Below, piece by piece: positions 42,095 through 51,967 of a stretch of DNA of 61,166 bases. The notes below the pieces were generated by a model, which ran no database searches, was not told where the DNA came from, and saw only the letters and a program-made list of their open reading frames with translations. A program made the translations under genes and the position numbers. The first letter of the stretch is position 1; each line of letters begins with the position of its first letter. Source of the DNA: a virus; IMG/VR virus record IMGVR_UViG_3300042291_001346, positions 1 through 61,166 of that record, one strand, 5' to 3'.

Positions 42095-42654
42095 TGTCGT
42101 GTACTTGTCTACAAGTTAATGTAACACCCGCATCTACAGGTATAGCAGAAACTATACAGGTAAATGGCGTTTTAGTGTCAGGTTCTTATACCTATACATT
42201 TACTGTTGATGGGCAAGAATATACAATATTTTGGGATGGGGAACAATGGTCATTATTTGCCGTAGTTGCAGGTCCTGATATTTTTTTAGGATCCAATAGT
42301 AATATAGATTGTCCTACAGGAGAATGGACATTAGATCCTGATTTATGGCCTTATTACTTTGATGCATTCGGTACAACAAATTGCCCAGATCCAGAACCTA
42401 CTCCACAAGAAGTGGCCACTAATTGTTATAATTTATTAGTTTGGAAGAAGCAATGTGAGTTTGGAAAAGAGGTTGCTAAATATTTAAAATTACTACAGTT
42501 TGGAGTTACTTGTTGTAATGAATTAGAAGAATTAAAAAATAAGCGTAGAGCGTTATTAATTCTTAATTGTTACGATACAAGGGATATTCCGAACAATACC
42601 ACTGAGTATAATACTTTGACATATAGTCAAATAAAAGAATTATTAGAATATTAA
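42094..42654 (+). CDS. Virion protein with Cys-rich helical C-terminus
   Basis: 186 residues. Beta-rich N-terminal ~100 residues, then a helical cysteine-containing C-terminus (NLLVWKKQCEFGKEVAKYLKLLQFGVTCCNEL). It shares layout with 40674-41504, so the two may be paralogous partners. Start overlaps the upstream stop (TAATG). Confidence 0.6.
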   Translation: MSCTCLQVNVTPASTGIAETIQVNGVLVSGSYTYTFTVDGQEYTIFWDGEQWSLFAVVAGPDIFLGSNSNIDCPTGEWTLDPDLWPYYFDAFGTTNCPDPEPTPQEVATNCYNLLVWKKQCEFGKEVAKYLKLLQFGVTCCNELEELKNKRRALLILNCYDTRDIPNNTTEYNTLTYSQIKELLEY

Positions 42655-42673
42655 TATATGTAATTTTAAAATT

Positions 42674-43552
42674 ATGACACAATATGATGTTAAAGTGGCT
42701 AATGACGCTTCTATACAAGAAATTTTTTTTGACAAAAATACTAACAAACTATCTTATAAAAATGAATACGGTATTATTGTAGCATTTGCTCCTATAACTG
42801 GCGCACCTGCTTGGTTCGAATTTAATGCTACTGACTTAACCATTTGGAATAATGGTAAAGGAAATTTTGATACTAATACCTCATATGGAGATAGAGCTTT
42901 ACGTTCAAATATTGGAGCTACTGGAAGTACAGCTATTGGTTATAATGCACTGTCTACTTCAGTTAGTGCCTCTAATAGTACTGCTGTAGGTTATTCTGCT
43001 TTGGCATCTTCGTTAACAGGAGGAAATAATACTGCTGTAGGATTTCAAGCTTTAATGAGTACAACAACAGGAAATTCTCTTGTTGCTGTTGGAGATAATG
43101 CTCTATCTAGTAATACACTTGGTAATAATTCTGTTGCAGTTGGTTCAAACGCATTATCAAGTCAAATTGGTCAAAATGGTGTTGCTACAAACAATGTAGC
43201 AGTAGGTAGTAACGCACTTACAAATACAACGACTAGTAAAGAGAATACCGCTATTGGATCAGTATCATTTCTTTCTAATACAACAGGTATTGCAAATGTT
43301 GGTTTAGGTTATTTTACTGGAACAGGTAATACTACTGGTTCAGGTAATATTGCTATAGGCCATACGGTAGCTACGGGAAATTTCAGTAACTCAATTATAA
43401 TAGGTAGAGAAGCTTCTGCTACTGCAAGTAATCAATTTGTAATTGGATCAGCAACATACAACGCTGGTGCTGTAACTACAGAGGCTGTATCAAGTACTAA
43501 AACTTGGACAGTAGTAATTAATGGGGTTGTTCAAAAAATACTTTTAGCATAA
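42674..43552 (+). CDS. YadA-like beta-roll fibre protein
   Basis: 292 residues. From about residue 70 to 240 there are some ten repeats of the type A-(I/V)-G-x-x-A-L with S/T/N/G-rich spacers (TAIGYNALS, TAVGYSALAS, VAVGSNALS and others), the left-handed beta-roll of trimeric autotransporter adhesin heads. A short beta domain with WTVVINGVVQKI ends the protein. In phages this fold makes trimeric host-binding fibres. Confidence 0.75.
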   Translation: MTQYDVKVANDASIQEIFFDKNTNKLSYKNEYGIIVAFAPITGAPAWFEFNATDLTIWNNGKGNFDTNTSYGDRALRSNIGATGSTAIGYNALSTSVSASNSTAVGYSALASSLTGGNNTAVGFQALMSTTTGNSLVAVGDNALSSNTLGNNSVAVGSNALSSQIGQNGVATNNVAVGSNALTNTTTSKENTAIGSVSFLSNTTGIANVGLGYFTGTGNTTGSGNIAIGHTVATGNFSNSIIIGREASATASNQFVIGSATYNAGAVTTEAVSSTKTWTVVINGVVQKILLA

Positions 43553-43755
43553 TGGAAAATTTAACTCAAGAGCAAATTGCTCAGAACGTAGCAGCTGCAT
43601 TTGATAGCGTAGATTTAATTAATCTAGCACAAGAAGATGCTGATACAATTGAAAGAAATATTGAACATCTTACAATTATGATGAGCAAAGATTGGTTTGT
43701 GAATGCCTTAACCAATACACAAAAAATAGATATTACTAAAATTATTACTAATTAA
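43552..43755 (+). CDS. Small helical protein, possible fibre chaperone
   Basis: 67 residues, acidic and helical (VDLINLAQEDADTIERNIEHLTIMMSKDW). Directly coupled (TAATG) to the YadA-like fibre gene. Small acidic helical proteins in this position often help fibre assembly, as in the tfa/gp38 case, but this one matches no family I know. Confidence 0.55.
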   Translation: MENLTQEQIAQNVAAAFDSVDLINLAQEDADTIERNIEHLTIMMSKDWFVNALTNTQKIDITKIITN

Positions 43756-43786
43756 TATATTAATTTAGTACTTAAAAAAATAAATC

Positions 43787-44122
43787 ATGCCAAATAGAGA
43801 AGTCAAAATACACGGAGGTCCTAGTAACACTGCCGTAAAAGTCAATGGACAAGAAGAGCTGTTAGTAAAACAAAGTATGGTAGGTAGTTCTACATTAGTT
43901 ATCAATGATAATAATGCAGTTACTGGAAATTTTGAATCTATTGTAGTTTTAGAAGATACTTTGTTCAGTAACATTTCAGTTGCAGGTGCTAATGTTTTAA
44001 CTTCATTAGTTACTACTCCAGCAACCGCTGTAAAAGCAGGTGCTATTATTTCTTGGGGTTTAGGACAACCTATTACAACTATTCAATTAGCTAGCGGTTC
44101 AGTATTAGCAGTAAGAAAATAA
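43787..44122 (+). CDS. Small beta-rich virion protein
   Basis: 111 residues, beta-rich (VVLEDTLFSNISVAGANVLTSL), basic at the N-terminus (MPNREVKIHGG). Coupled closely to the following gene. Likely a minor fibre or decoration protein; no motif recognised. Confidence 0.6.
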   Translation: MPNREVKIHGGPSNTAVKVNGQEELLVKQSMVGSSTLVINDNNAVTGNFESIVVLEDTLFSNISVAGANVLTSLVTTPATAVKAGAIISWGLGQPITTIQLASGSVLAVRK

Positions 44123-44123
44123 A

Positions 44124-44996
44124 ATGAGTTACGGTCTAGCATATACTCCTTATAATACTAATCTATTTTTAAATAATAGTGGTAGTTTCCCAGTATTTGA
44201 TCCAGATGCTATGGCATTTATAGCTGCTGCCAATATTATTGATATGACGCAACAAAGTGCCATAAATAATCTTGTAGTCAGTTTAAAAGCAAGCAATATT
44301 TGGGATAAAATGAAAGCAATCTACCCATTTGTAGGAGGTACTGCATTTTCTCACAAATTTAACCTTAAAGATCCTAGAGATTTAGATGTTGCATTTAGAT
44401 TAGTATTTAGCGGAGGGTGGATTCATGACTCAAATGGAGTTATTCCAAATGGAATAAATGCTTATGCAGATACAAAATATATTGCTTCTGTTAATAACAA
44501 TTCCACAGACTATTCATCATTATCTTTTTACTCAAAAACAAATAGTATTACATCTGCTATTCAAGTAGAAATGGGAGCTTCCCAGTTTTCATCACCTACA
44601 GGAGCCTTTGCTTTATTTGCATCATTTAATGATGTAGGACAAAATGCAAGTTTTCAATCAGATTTTCCAAATGCGTTTCCTTATAACTATTGGTCAGTAG
44701 CAGCCCCAAATACAAACACAACAGGGTTTTATTGTGGTAGCGCAGGTTCTGGTAATATAGATCTTTATAAAGACGGTATACTACTTGCGCAAAATACAAG
44801 TGCTAAAGTATCAACAAGAACTTCCCCAACTATTCCTCTAATTATAGGAGCTGATAATTATAATGGAGTACCAAGAAGATATTCTGTTAAAAACTGTGCA
44901 TTTGCACATATTGGAGCAACTCTTGATAATAGCGCTGCAGTTAATTTATATGATGCAGTACAACATTTTCAAACAGATTTATCCAGACAAGTATGA
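44124..44996 (+). CDS. LamG-like/concanavalin-like domain protein
   Basis: 290 residues with an all-beta, Asn/Ser/Thr-rich sequence whose spacing (YSSLSFYSKTNSITSAIQVEMG, GFYCGSAGSGNIDLYKDGIL, LIIGADNYNG) resembles LamG/laminin-G jelly-roll domains in phage adhesins. Carbohydrate or cell-surface binding is likely. N-terminal 60 residues are helical and may attach it to the virion. Confidence 0.6.
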   Translation: MSYGLAYTPYNTNLFLNNSGSFPVFDPDAMAFIAAANIIDMTQQSAINNLVVSLKASNIWDKMKAIYPFVGGTAFSHKFNLKDPRDLDVAFRLVFSGGWIHDSNGVIPNGINAYADTKYIASVNNNSTDYSSLSFYSKTNSITSAIQVEMGASQFSSPTGAFALFASFNDVGQNASFQSDFPNAFPYNYWSVAAPNTNTTGFYCGSAGSGNIDLYKDGILLAQNTSAKVSTRTSPTIPLIIGADNYNGVPRRYSVKNCAFAHIGATLDNSAAVNLYDAVQHFQTDLSRQV

Positions 44997-45244
44997 AGCT
45001 AGTAGATATAACAACAGAAAATTTAAACACATTAGTAGGATTACTAACTGTAGAACAAAAAGAATCATTAGTAGGCGTAAAATACACAGATGATTCATAT
45101 TATAATCCTATTCAGGATATAAATGATAATTGGGTAATATCTACAGAAGAGATGATTTACACTACTAATCCTGATACAATGTGGGTTAAAGACCTTGATC
45201 TAATTGATTATATAGCTAAACCTGAAGCTCCAGAGCTTAATTAA
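44993..45244 (+). CDS. Small hypothetical virion-block protein
   Basis: 83 residues, acidic and soluble. Coupled to the LamG-like gene by a 4-bp overlap. No motif recognised. Confidence 0.55.
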   Translation: MKLVDITTENLNTLVGLLTVEQKESLVGVKYTDDSYYNPIQDINDNWVISTEEMIYTTNPDTMWVKDLDLIDYIAKPEAPELN

Positions 45245-45252
45245 TTATAACT

Positions 45253-45585
45253 ATGTTAAACTTAACTGCCAAACGAGGAGATACTTTTAATGAAGTACCT
45301 TTTCAAATAAATAAAGATGGAGTTCCAATTGATTTAACAGGTGCTGTCATTCACATGCAGTTACGTAAAAGTCCTAATACTCAAGTATATTTAAATTTAA
45401 TTTCGACAGGTAGTGCAGGTATTACTATTACTAATGCTGTCAATGGAGAATTTAAAATTAATCAAATGATTATGACATTAGAAGCTAATGTCTATCTTTA
45501 CGATATTGAAATTACATTTCCTACAGGCGAAGTTAGAACTTGGATTTCTGGACAATTTACAGTTGTAAATGATATTACACAATGA
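45253..45585 (+). CDS. BppU-type N-terminal domain protein
   Basis: 110 residues: AKRGDTFNEVPFQINKDGVPIDLTGAVIHMQLRK matches the start of phage baseplate/upper-tail proteins of the BppU type, an Ig-like domain that docks fibres. It ends with VRTWISGQFTVV, the expected last strands. The whole protein is one domain, so it is probably a docking or adaptor subunit for the fibre encoded next (4-bp overlap). Confidence 0.65.
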   Translation: MLNLTAKRGDTFNEVPFQINKDGVPIDLTGAVIHMQLRKSPNTQVYLNLISTGSAGITITNAVNGEFKINQMIMTLEANVYLYDIEITFPTGEVRTWISGQFTVVNDITQ

Positions 45586-48500
45586 GTGAAATTATTGATA
45601 TATCAGTTGGCATTACAGAAGAGCGTATTGAAATTAGCACTACAGAAGTTGGTATTCCCGAAATTAATGCTACGCCAACTATTATTGAAGTAAATATTGT
45701 CACAGGCACAGCTATTAATCCTCAATCTTACGATTTAAGCGATTTTACTAATAATAGTTCTAATCCTTTTGTACAGTATAGTGCTTTAGCAGGATTTGTT
45801 CCTACATCAAGATTAATTACAATTAATGGAGTTACTCAAGATTTATCTATTGATCGTTCTTGGACAGTAACAGCCGCAACTGTTTGGGGAGGTATTACAG
45901 GTACATTAGCACTACAAACAGATTTACAGTCAGCATTAAATGCTAAACAAAATATTCTTACATTAACTACTACTGGTTCCAGCGGTGCGTCAACATTAAT
46001 TGGTGCTACATTAAATATTCCTACTTATACTTTAGCAGGCCTTGGGGGCATATCTCTTACATCGTTAAGCTCTACAGCAACAGGATTAACTTACACTAAC
46101 ACAACAGGTGTATTTAGTTTAACATCAGGATATTTAATACCTACAACAGCCAGTTATAACAATGCAAATTGGGATTCAGCTTATACAAATAGAATAACTA
46201 GTTTAACGACTACTGGCTCAGGTGCTGCTACACTCATCGGTAACGTATTAAATATACCTACTCCTGCAGCAGCAACATTTGTATCATTAACTACAACTGG
46301 ATCATCAGGCTCTTCTACTTTAATAGGAGGAATACTAAATGTACCTACATACACATTAAGTGGATTAGGAGGAGTCCCTGATTCCCGCACACTTACTATT
46401 AATGGTACGACTTATGATTTATCGGCAGATAGATCTTGGACAATTGCAACAGGCCTTACTGTAGGAACTACCCCTATTTCTTCTGGAACAGTTGGTCGTA
46501 TACTATTTGAAGGTGCAGGAAATGTACTTCAAGAATCAGCTAACTTGTTTTGGGACAATACAAACGGAAGATTAGGAATTGGAGGAACTCCTGGTGCATT
46601 TAACTTAGATGTGGTAGGTACTGCGAAAGTGAGTGGGAATATAACAGTCGGTTCATCTACTCAATATTTAAATACTTATTCCGATGGAAGTGGGTATAAA
46701 GGAATAAATATGTTTAGCAGCGGAAATTTTCAGACAAAAATTATTTCTGCTGCTGGGGGCGCTCAATTTTCAGGTTATGACGGTAGCGATGTTTTACATT
46801 GGAGACTACAATCAGGTGCATTAAATATTAATAGAATCTTTAGCGGTTCCTTAGCATCTGTTACTTATTCTCCTTTAGCTTTTGAATCAAATTACTTTCC
46901 TACATCTACATCAGTTGCTGCATATACTTTTAAAACCTTTACATCATCAGGGAGTGGTGTAACTATTCAACGTTTGCAAATGTTTAATGGTGATAATGGA
47001 AAAATTGTACTTAATGAAACAGGCGGTAATGTTCTTATAGGTACATCTACAGATGCAGGATTTAAATTAGACGTAAACGGAACCACTAGGCTACAAGCTA
47101 ACACTACTATTGTTGGAACAAATACACCATTATCAATTACAGGAAATGGAACATCTGCTTTTTCAATGAATTCAGGTAATGATGTTTATTTTGCTTTTAG
47201 TTCACAAAGTGCAGTAGGTAGGTTTTATGCTAACCCACAAGGAACAATTCAAAATACTTATGACAGACCTGTAAGTGTTGGATTTGTTGGAACATTAGCA
47301 GGTAGTGATGTATGGTATGGTAATATGCATCCTAATGGAGGAGCGGTTAAATATAATGCTTCTGAAAATGGAGCAAGTCATTCGCACATTTGGTATTATA
47401 ATTTTACTGAGAGAATGCGCTTAGTTTCATCAGGTAATTTACTTATTGGAACTAGTACAGATTCAGGTTACAAGTTAGATGTTCAAGGTAATACTAGAAT
47501 TACAGGAGCTATATATGATTCAACTGCTTCTCCAGGAACATCTGGTCAAGTACTATCATCTACAGTTACAGGTACTGCTTGGCAATCTCTTCCTTCGCTT
47601 ACAGGATTTGTTCCCTACACGGGAGCAACTACAAATGTAGATTTAGGTGAATACGAACTTAAAGCAGGGCAGTTAACTCTAGATTTAACTCCAACAGGTA
47701 CTGCCGCTATAGGTACAACGCAGTGGAATGATTCTATTGGAGCTTCCCAAACTACTTTAAAAGGTGGTACAGTTATCTTAAAAAATGGAGTAGACTTAGT
47801 TGCTAGAGTAGTAAACAAAGTTACTCCTAATGCTACATTAACCAAAGCAAATTATACAGCAGTAAGAATAAGCGGTGCACAAGGTCAAAGGTTAGCAGTA
47901 GAATATGCACAAGCCAACAATGACAATAATAGTGCTGATACAATAGGATTAGTATGCGAAACAATTGCTACTAATCAAGAAGGTTTTATTATTACTGTTG
48001 GGCAAATTGAGGATGTTAATACAACAGGTAGTTTACAAGGTGAAACATGGGCAGATGGGGATGTATTATATTTATCGCCTACTGTTGCAGGAAGACTGAC
48101 TAATATTAAACCAACTGGGTTAACAGGGCATATTGTTGTAATGGGGTATGTAGAGTATGCACATGCAGTACATGGAAAGATATATGTAAAAGTAATGAAT
48201 GGTTGGGAGCTTGATGAGCTTCACAATGTATATATTAATACGACTACTCTTGCTAACAATGATTTGATTCAGTATGATTCATCAGATTCATTATGGAAGA
48301 ATAAATCATTATCAGCAGCTGGTATTCAATCTACAATAACATTAACTACTACAGGAACAAGTGGGCCTGCTACATTAGTTGGATCTACATTAAACATTCC
48401 TCAGTATGGAGGAGGAGGTGGTGGAGGAACTATATATAAATTAACTGCACAGACATTAACTGCTGCTAGCTGGACTTTGTCAGGAAGTTATTATATTTAC

Positions 48501-48692
48501 ACATTCTCTAATGTGAATATTACAGTGAATACAAGAGTTGACTTTACACCTGACAATGCTAGTTATTCAGAAGTAACTACTTGTGGTATGTTACCTCAGG
48601 TTGATGTATTTGCAGGAACTTGTACATTCTACTCTTTATTTCCACCTCAGAATGATATTACAGGCGAAATAACAATATTCCCAACAGTATAA
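45582..48692 (+). CDS. Large modular tail fibre
   Basis: 1036 residues, Thr/Ser/Gly/Asn-rich. It has at least four copies of a unit LTTTG(S/T)SG..TLIG..LNIP within the first 270 residues and near 920-950. Longer units of the type GN(V/L)LIGTSTD(A/S)G(F/Y)KLDV(N/Q)G.TR occur around 480 and 620. The DRSWT/TINGTTYDLS strands recur too. A C-terminal beta domain (WTLSGSYYIYTFSNVNITVNT) ends the protein. No intramolecular chaperone (endosialidase type) domain is obvious. A receptor-binding fibre is most likely. Confidence 0.75.
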   Translation: MSEIIDISVGITEERIEISTTEVGIPEINATPTIIEVNIVTGTAINPQSYDLSDFTNNSSNPFVQYSALAGFVPTSRLITINGVTQDLSIDRSWTVTAATVWGGITGTLALQTDLQSALNAKQNILTLTTTGSSGASTLIGATLNIPTYTLAGLGGISLTSLSSTATGLTYTNTTGVFSLTSGYLIPTTASYNNANWDSAYTNRITSLTTTGSGAATLIGNVLNIPTPAAATFVSLTTTGSSGSSTLIGGILNVPTYTLSGLGGVPDSRTLTINGTTYDLSADRSWTIATGLTVGTTPISSGTVGRILFEGAGNVLQESANLFWDNTNGRLGIGGTPGAFNLDVVGTAKVSGNITVGSSTQYLNTYSDGSGYKGINMFSSGNFQTKIISAAGGAQFSGYDGSDVLHWRLQSGALNINRIFSGSLASVTYSPLAFESNYFPTSTSVAAYTFKTFTSSGSGVTIQRLQMFNGDNGKIVLNETGGNVLIGTSTDAGFKLDVNGTTRLQANTTIVGTNTPLSITGNGTSAFSMNSGNDVYFAFSSQSAVGRFYANPQGTIQNTYDRPVSVGFVGTLAGSDVWYGNMHPNGGAVKYNASENGASHSHIWYYNFTERMRLVSSGNLLIGTSTDSGYKLDVQGNTRITGAIYDSTASPGTSGQVLSSTVTGTAWQSLPSLTGFVPYTGATTNVDLGEYELKAGQLTLDLTPTGTAAIGTTQWNDSIGASQTTLKGGTVILKNGVDLVARVVNKVTPNATLTKANYTAVRISGAQGQRLAVEYAQANNDNNSADTIGLVCETIATNQEGFIITVGQIEDVNTTGSLQGETWADGDVLYLSPTVAGRLTNIKPTGLTGHIVVMGYVEYAHAVHGKIYVKVMNGWELDELHNVYINTTTLANNDLIQYDSSDSLWKNKSLSAAGIQSTITLTTTGTSGPATLVGSTLNIPQYGGGGGGGTIYKLTAQTLTAASWTLSGSYYIYTFSNVNITVNTRVDFTPDNASYSEVTTCGMLPQVDVFAGTCTFYSLFPPQNDITGEITIFPTV

Positions 48693-48694
48693 CC

Positions 48695-50893
48695 ATGGCA
48701 TTTAATCTACCAGTACAGAATTATTTTAGAAGAATTCAAGGACCTGCTACATGGGTAAGGCCTGCTGATTGGCCAGTGATTACAGATGTGGCTAATGAAG
48801 TACAATTCTTAATGTCAGATCTAGGAGATTCAAACTGTTCATTGAGAGCGAACTTTTCAAGAACATCAGGATCCCAAGATATGGTTATTGATTGGGGGGA
48901 TGGAACAACAACAACAATTAGTTCTACCTTAGGTACCGTTACTAATAAAACATATACACCAGGTACAGGAACACCTTGCTCACTTGGGTATACTACATTT
49001 AAAATTAGAGTATATTTTACAGGAACAGGTGTATCTGTTATAACTCAATGTCAAATTACTGCTGTCTATATTTCAGGTAATACATTTAGTACACAAAATT
49101 GTGCAGTACTAGAAGCTTATTATGGAGATGGCACAGTTCCATCAAGCATACCAACATTTTATGCATCAGGAGGAGCTTCAGCATCTCCTAGTTATTATAA
49201 TAATCTTACATATGTAAAACTCCCAGCAACTGTTACTTGGAGTAATATATCAAATATGTTTGCTGGCTGTACAGCTGTAAGAAAAATAGTAATGCCTACG
49301 TCAGCTTCAGCATTAACTAATATATCAAATACCTTTTTTAACTGTTATCTATTAGATGAATTAACGTTACCATCTAATGCAACACAAATAAGTACATTTA
49401 GTACTTCATTTCAAAACTGTTGGTATATACAAAAAATAACATTGCCTACTTCATTAAATCAAGTCAGTACTTTTCTTAATGCTTTTAATGCAAATTTTAA
49501 CCTTAGAAATATTACATTTCCATCTATAAATAATGCTACATCTTTTGGTACTGCATTTGGAAACTGTTATAGCTTAGAATGGGTTAAATTTACTAGCATG
49601 CCTACCGTAGCATTATCTGCTACATTTGCTAGTGCATTTTTAAATTGTCAGAATTTGCAAAATGTATATTTTCCTGCTACTGGTTCTTCAGCTCCTACTT
49701 GGGATTTTTCACAATGTTTTTCAAATTGTCGACAATTAAAAAGTGTTGTATTTCCTTCAGGTATAAATGTATCAGCATTTACTTCTACATTTGCAAGTAG
49801 TAGTAGTTTAGTGTCTTGTGTGCTTCCAACAAATGTTCCATCCTGTACTACATTTGCAAATTTATTTCAAGATTGTTTTGCATTAACTAATGTTACTTTG
49901 CCTTTAACTGCAGCATCAGTAGTAAGTTTATCAAATTCATTTTTAAATTGTTATAAGTTAGAAAAAATAACCATACCTTCAACTTTAAATATAGGGAGTT
50001 TATCTCAGACATTTAGTGGTTGTGCATCATTAAAAACAGTTAATTGGACTCCAGGAGCACAAAATTCTATGACAAGTCTTGTTAGTGCATTTGCTAGTTG
50101 CCGTAATTTAGAGTCCATAACATTACCAACTAGTATGAATTCTTGTTCTAATTTAGGAAGTACTTTTAGTGATTGTACTATGCTGAAAAGTGTTACATTT
50201 CCAGCATCTTTAAATGTTTGTATTTCAATAAGTTCGCTATTCAATCGTTGTAGTAGTTTAACTTCAGTTACCATGCCTACATCTATGAATGCTTGTAATA
50301 GCTTTACACAAGCATTTCAAGGATGTAGATCATTAACCTCTATTACATTACCTAATACTGTATCTACAGCAACAACTAGCTTTAGTTCAACATTTAATGA
50401 TTGCGGTTCTTTAAAGACTGTAGTACTTCCTGGATCAGCTCAATTAATCAATGTAACTTCAATAGATGGTATATTTAGTGGTTGTTCTAATTTAGTTACA
50501 ATAACAAACTTTGATAAAATTGGATCATTAGGAGCTACACCTTTAATTGGTGGTAGTAATAATAGCCTTGCTAGACTTACATCTATTTCATTTGTAGGGC
50601 CATATTCTACACTTTGGCTTAATGGAGCACCTATAAGTACAGGAAGAACAGATGTACAAGCTGTAAGATTACTTAACACATCAGCAGGACAATGGACAGG
50701 AAGTTCTCCGCAAATTAACGTATCATATACTAACATGTCTACTGCTAATTTAGTACAATTATTTACTGATATGGCAGCACAAGGTAACGTTGTAAGTAAA
50801 ACAATAAATATTACGGGAGCAACAGGAGCAGCAGGATTAACAGCAGCAGATAGATTAATAGTAACATCAAGAGGTTGGACAATAACAGGATAA
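48695..50893 (+). CDS. BspA-type leucine-rich-repeat surface protein
   Basis: 732 residues. After an N-terminal beta domain with VIDWGDGTTTTI (PKD-like, residues ~68-80) there are about sixteen ~23-24-residue repeats of the form F..C..L..(I/V).LP.S.......F, e.g. NMFAGCTAVRKIVMPTS and SAFASCRNLESITLPTS. This matches BspA/LRR_5 repeats of bacterial and some phage adhesins. A C-terminal non-repeat domain follows. Such an LRR is unusual for tailed phages and would bind host surface molecules. Confidence 0.8.
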   Translation: MAFNLPVQNYFRRIQGPATWVRPADWPVITDVANEVQFLMSDLGDSNCSLRANFSRTSGSQDMVIDWGDGTTTTISSTLGTVTNKTYTPGTGTPCSLGYTTFKIRVYFTGTGVSVITQCQITAVYISGNTFSTQNCAVLEAYYGDGTVPSSIPTFYASGGASASPSYYNNLTYVKLPATVTWSNISNMFAGCTAVRKIVMPTSASALTNISNTFFNCYLLDELTLPSNATQISTFSTSFQNCWYIQKITLPTSLNQVSTFLNAFNANFNLRNITFPSINNATSFGTAFGNCYSLEWVKFTSMPTVALSATFASAFLNCQNLQNVYFPATGSSAPTWDFSQCFSNCRQLKSVVFPSGINVSAFTSTFASSSSLVSCVLPTNVPSCTTFANLFQDCFALTNVTLPLTAASVVSLSNSFLNCYKLEKITIPSTLNIGSLSQTFSGCASLKTVNWTPGAQNSMTSLVSAFASCRNLESITLPTSMNSCSNLGSTFSDCTMLKSVTFPASLNVCISISSLFNRCSSLTSVTMPTSMNACNSFTQAFQGCRSLTSITLPNTVSTATTSFSSTFNDCGSLKTVVLPGSAQLINVTSIDGIFSGCSNLVTITNFDKIGSLGATPLIGGSNNSLARLTSISFVGPYSTLWLNGAPISTGRTDVQAVRLLNTSAGQWTGSSPQINVSYTNMSTANLVQLFTDMAAQGNVVSKTINITGATGAAGLTAADRLIVTSRGWTITG

Positions 50894-50895
50894 TC

Positions 50896-51060
50896 ATGGA
50901 AGATACATCAGGATTTTACAAATTTGAAGATGACAATTGGCAGTATGCACCTAACTTTGTATACGGTCCAGGATACGAATTACTTAGAGAAAATAAAGAC
51001 ACTTACAACTATCCTGTAGAAGGATGGAGTTGGTATGATGAATCACCTATAACAGAATAA
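50896..51060 (+). CDS. Small virion-block protein
   Basis: 54 residues from ATG 50896 (MEDTSGFYKFED), just after the upstream stop. Aromatic-rich (WQYAPNFVYGPGYEL). It could be a short fibre-tip or anchoring peptide; no motif recognised. Confidence 0.55.
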   Translation: MEDTSGFYKFEDDNWQYAPNFVYGPGYELLRENKDTYNYPVEGWSWYDESPITE

Positions 51061-51064
51061 TAAA

Positions 51065-51337
51065 ATGAAAACAACAACACCAGTACAAGGGGTAGCAATA
51101 GAACCTGTTTTATTCCCTCTTAATCAAGGTACAGCAACAAGGATGACTGTATTAGTACTTAATTTTGCAACAGATGCAACTACAGCAACTACTTATTGGC
51201 AGTTATTAACAGAAGAAGGAAAACAACTTGCTCAAGATAATTACACATTAACTGCTGAAGAATTTGCAAATTGGGGAGAAAATAATAACTTTGTGAATGA
51301 ATGCGTAGCAAACGCAATTGGCGTAGTATTAATTTAA
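51065..51337 (+). CDS. Hypothetical virion-block protein
   Basis: 90 residues, Thr/Ala-rich, soluble (MTVLVLNFATDATTATTYW). It ends the fibre gene run before the lysis cassette. No family recognised. Confidence 0.55.
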   Translation: MKTTTPVQGVAIEPVLFPLNQGTATRMTVLVLNFATDATTATTYWQLLTEEGKQLAQDNYTLTAEEFANWGENNNFVNECVANAIGVVLI

Positions 51338-51347
51338 TAAATAAAAA

Positions 51348-51566
51348 ATGACAGCAAATCAACCACAAGCACCAAGACAGATTGTTTTAAATGAGGAACA
51401 CATTAAAAATTTAGAGGCTTACATTAGCGAAATACCAACTAGATTAGGACTTCCTTTAATCAATTTCTTGAACGCGCTTGCTCAAGAACAAGGAAATGAA
51501 AAAAATTCTGTGGAGCCTATTGATCCTATCGTTGCTGCTAGCATGCAGTCCAGCGAAGAGGTTTAA
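51348..51566 (+). CDS. Small soluble protein overlapping the spanin gene
   Basis: 72 residues, acidic (NEEHIKNLEAYISEIPTRLG), no signal or membrane segment. The last 71 bp overlap the lipoprotein gene in another frame. Function unknown; lysis-cassette position suggests a regulator. Confidence 0.55.
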   Translation: MTANQPQAPRQIVLNEEHIKNLEAYISEIPTRLGLPLINFLNALAQEQGNEKNSVEPIDPIVAASMQSSEEV

Positions 51567-51948
51567 TCGCTTAATTACTAAGCACCCTGAGTTACTTACT
51601 ATTGATAGTGTAGTAATATACGACACTATTACCCTATATGTACCAGAAGTACATACTGACACAGTAGTAACCTTAAAAGAATTAGTTGATACAGTAACTC
51701 TAACAAAAGATAGGGTTACTGTAAAAGCTTGGTATGTACCAAAAGAAAAAAAGGTATATATTAAAGGGGCATGTGCTCCTGTGTACATTACAAAAGTAAT
51801 TACCAAAAAAATCCCTGTAAAATACTACGAACATTATCCCTGGTGGAAAAAGTTTCTTAATAATGCATTAGCATTTCTTTTGATTTTTGGAATTCTATAT
51901 TTAATCTATATATTAGTTACCAAATATTTTAAGTTAATGCGACTGTAA
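51496..51948 (+). CDS. Probable unimolecular spanin (outer-membrane lipoprotein with C-terminal membrane anchor)
   Basis: Start taken at 51496 (MKKILWSLLILSLLLAC) rather than TTG/ATG 51478. The signal ends in LLAC, a lipobox with cysteine 17. A ~95-residue periplasmic domain rich in beta-strands (TVVTLKELVDTVTL) follows, then a C-terminal helix of ~24 hydrophobic residues (FLNNALAFLLIFGILYLIYILV) and a basic end. A lipoprotein that also carries an inner-membrane anchor is the u-spanin topology, which fuses outer and inner membranes at lysis. Directly upstream of holin and endolysin genes. Confidence 0.7.
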   Translation: MKKILWSLLILSLLLACSPAKRFNRLITKHPELLTIDSVVIYDTITLYVPEVHTDTVVTLKELVDTVTLTKDRVTVKAWYVPKEKKVYIKGACAPVYITKVITKKIPVKYYEHYPWWKKFLNNALAFLLIFGILYLIYILVTKYFKLMRL

Positions 51949-51967
51949 ATACAATTATTAAGAAATC

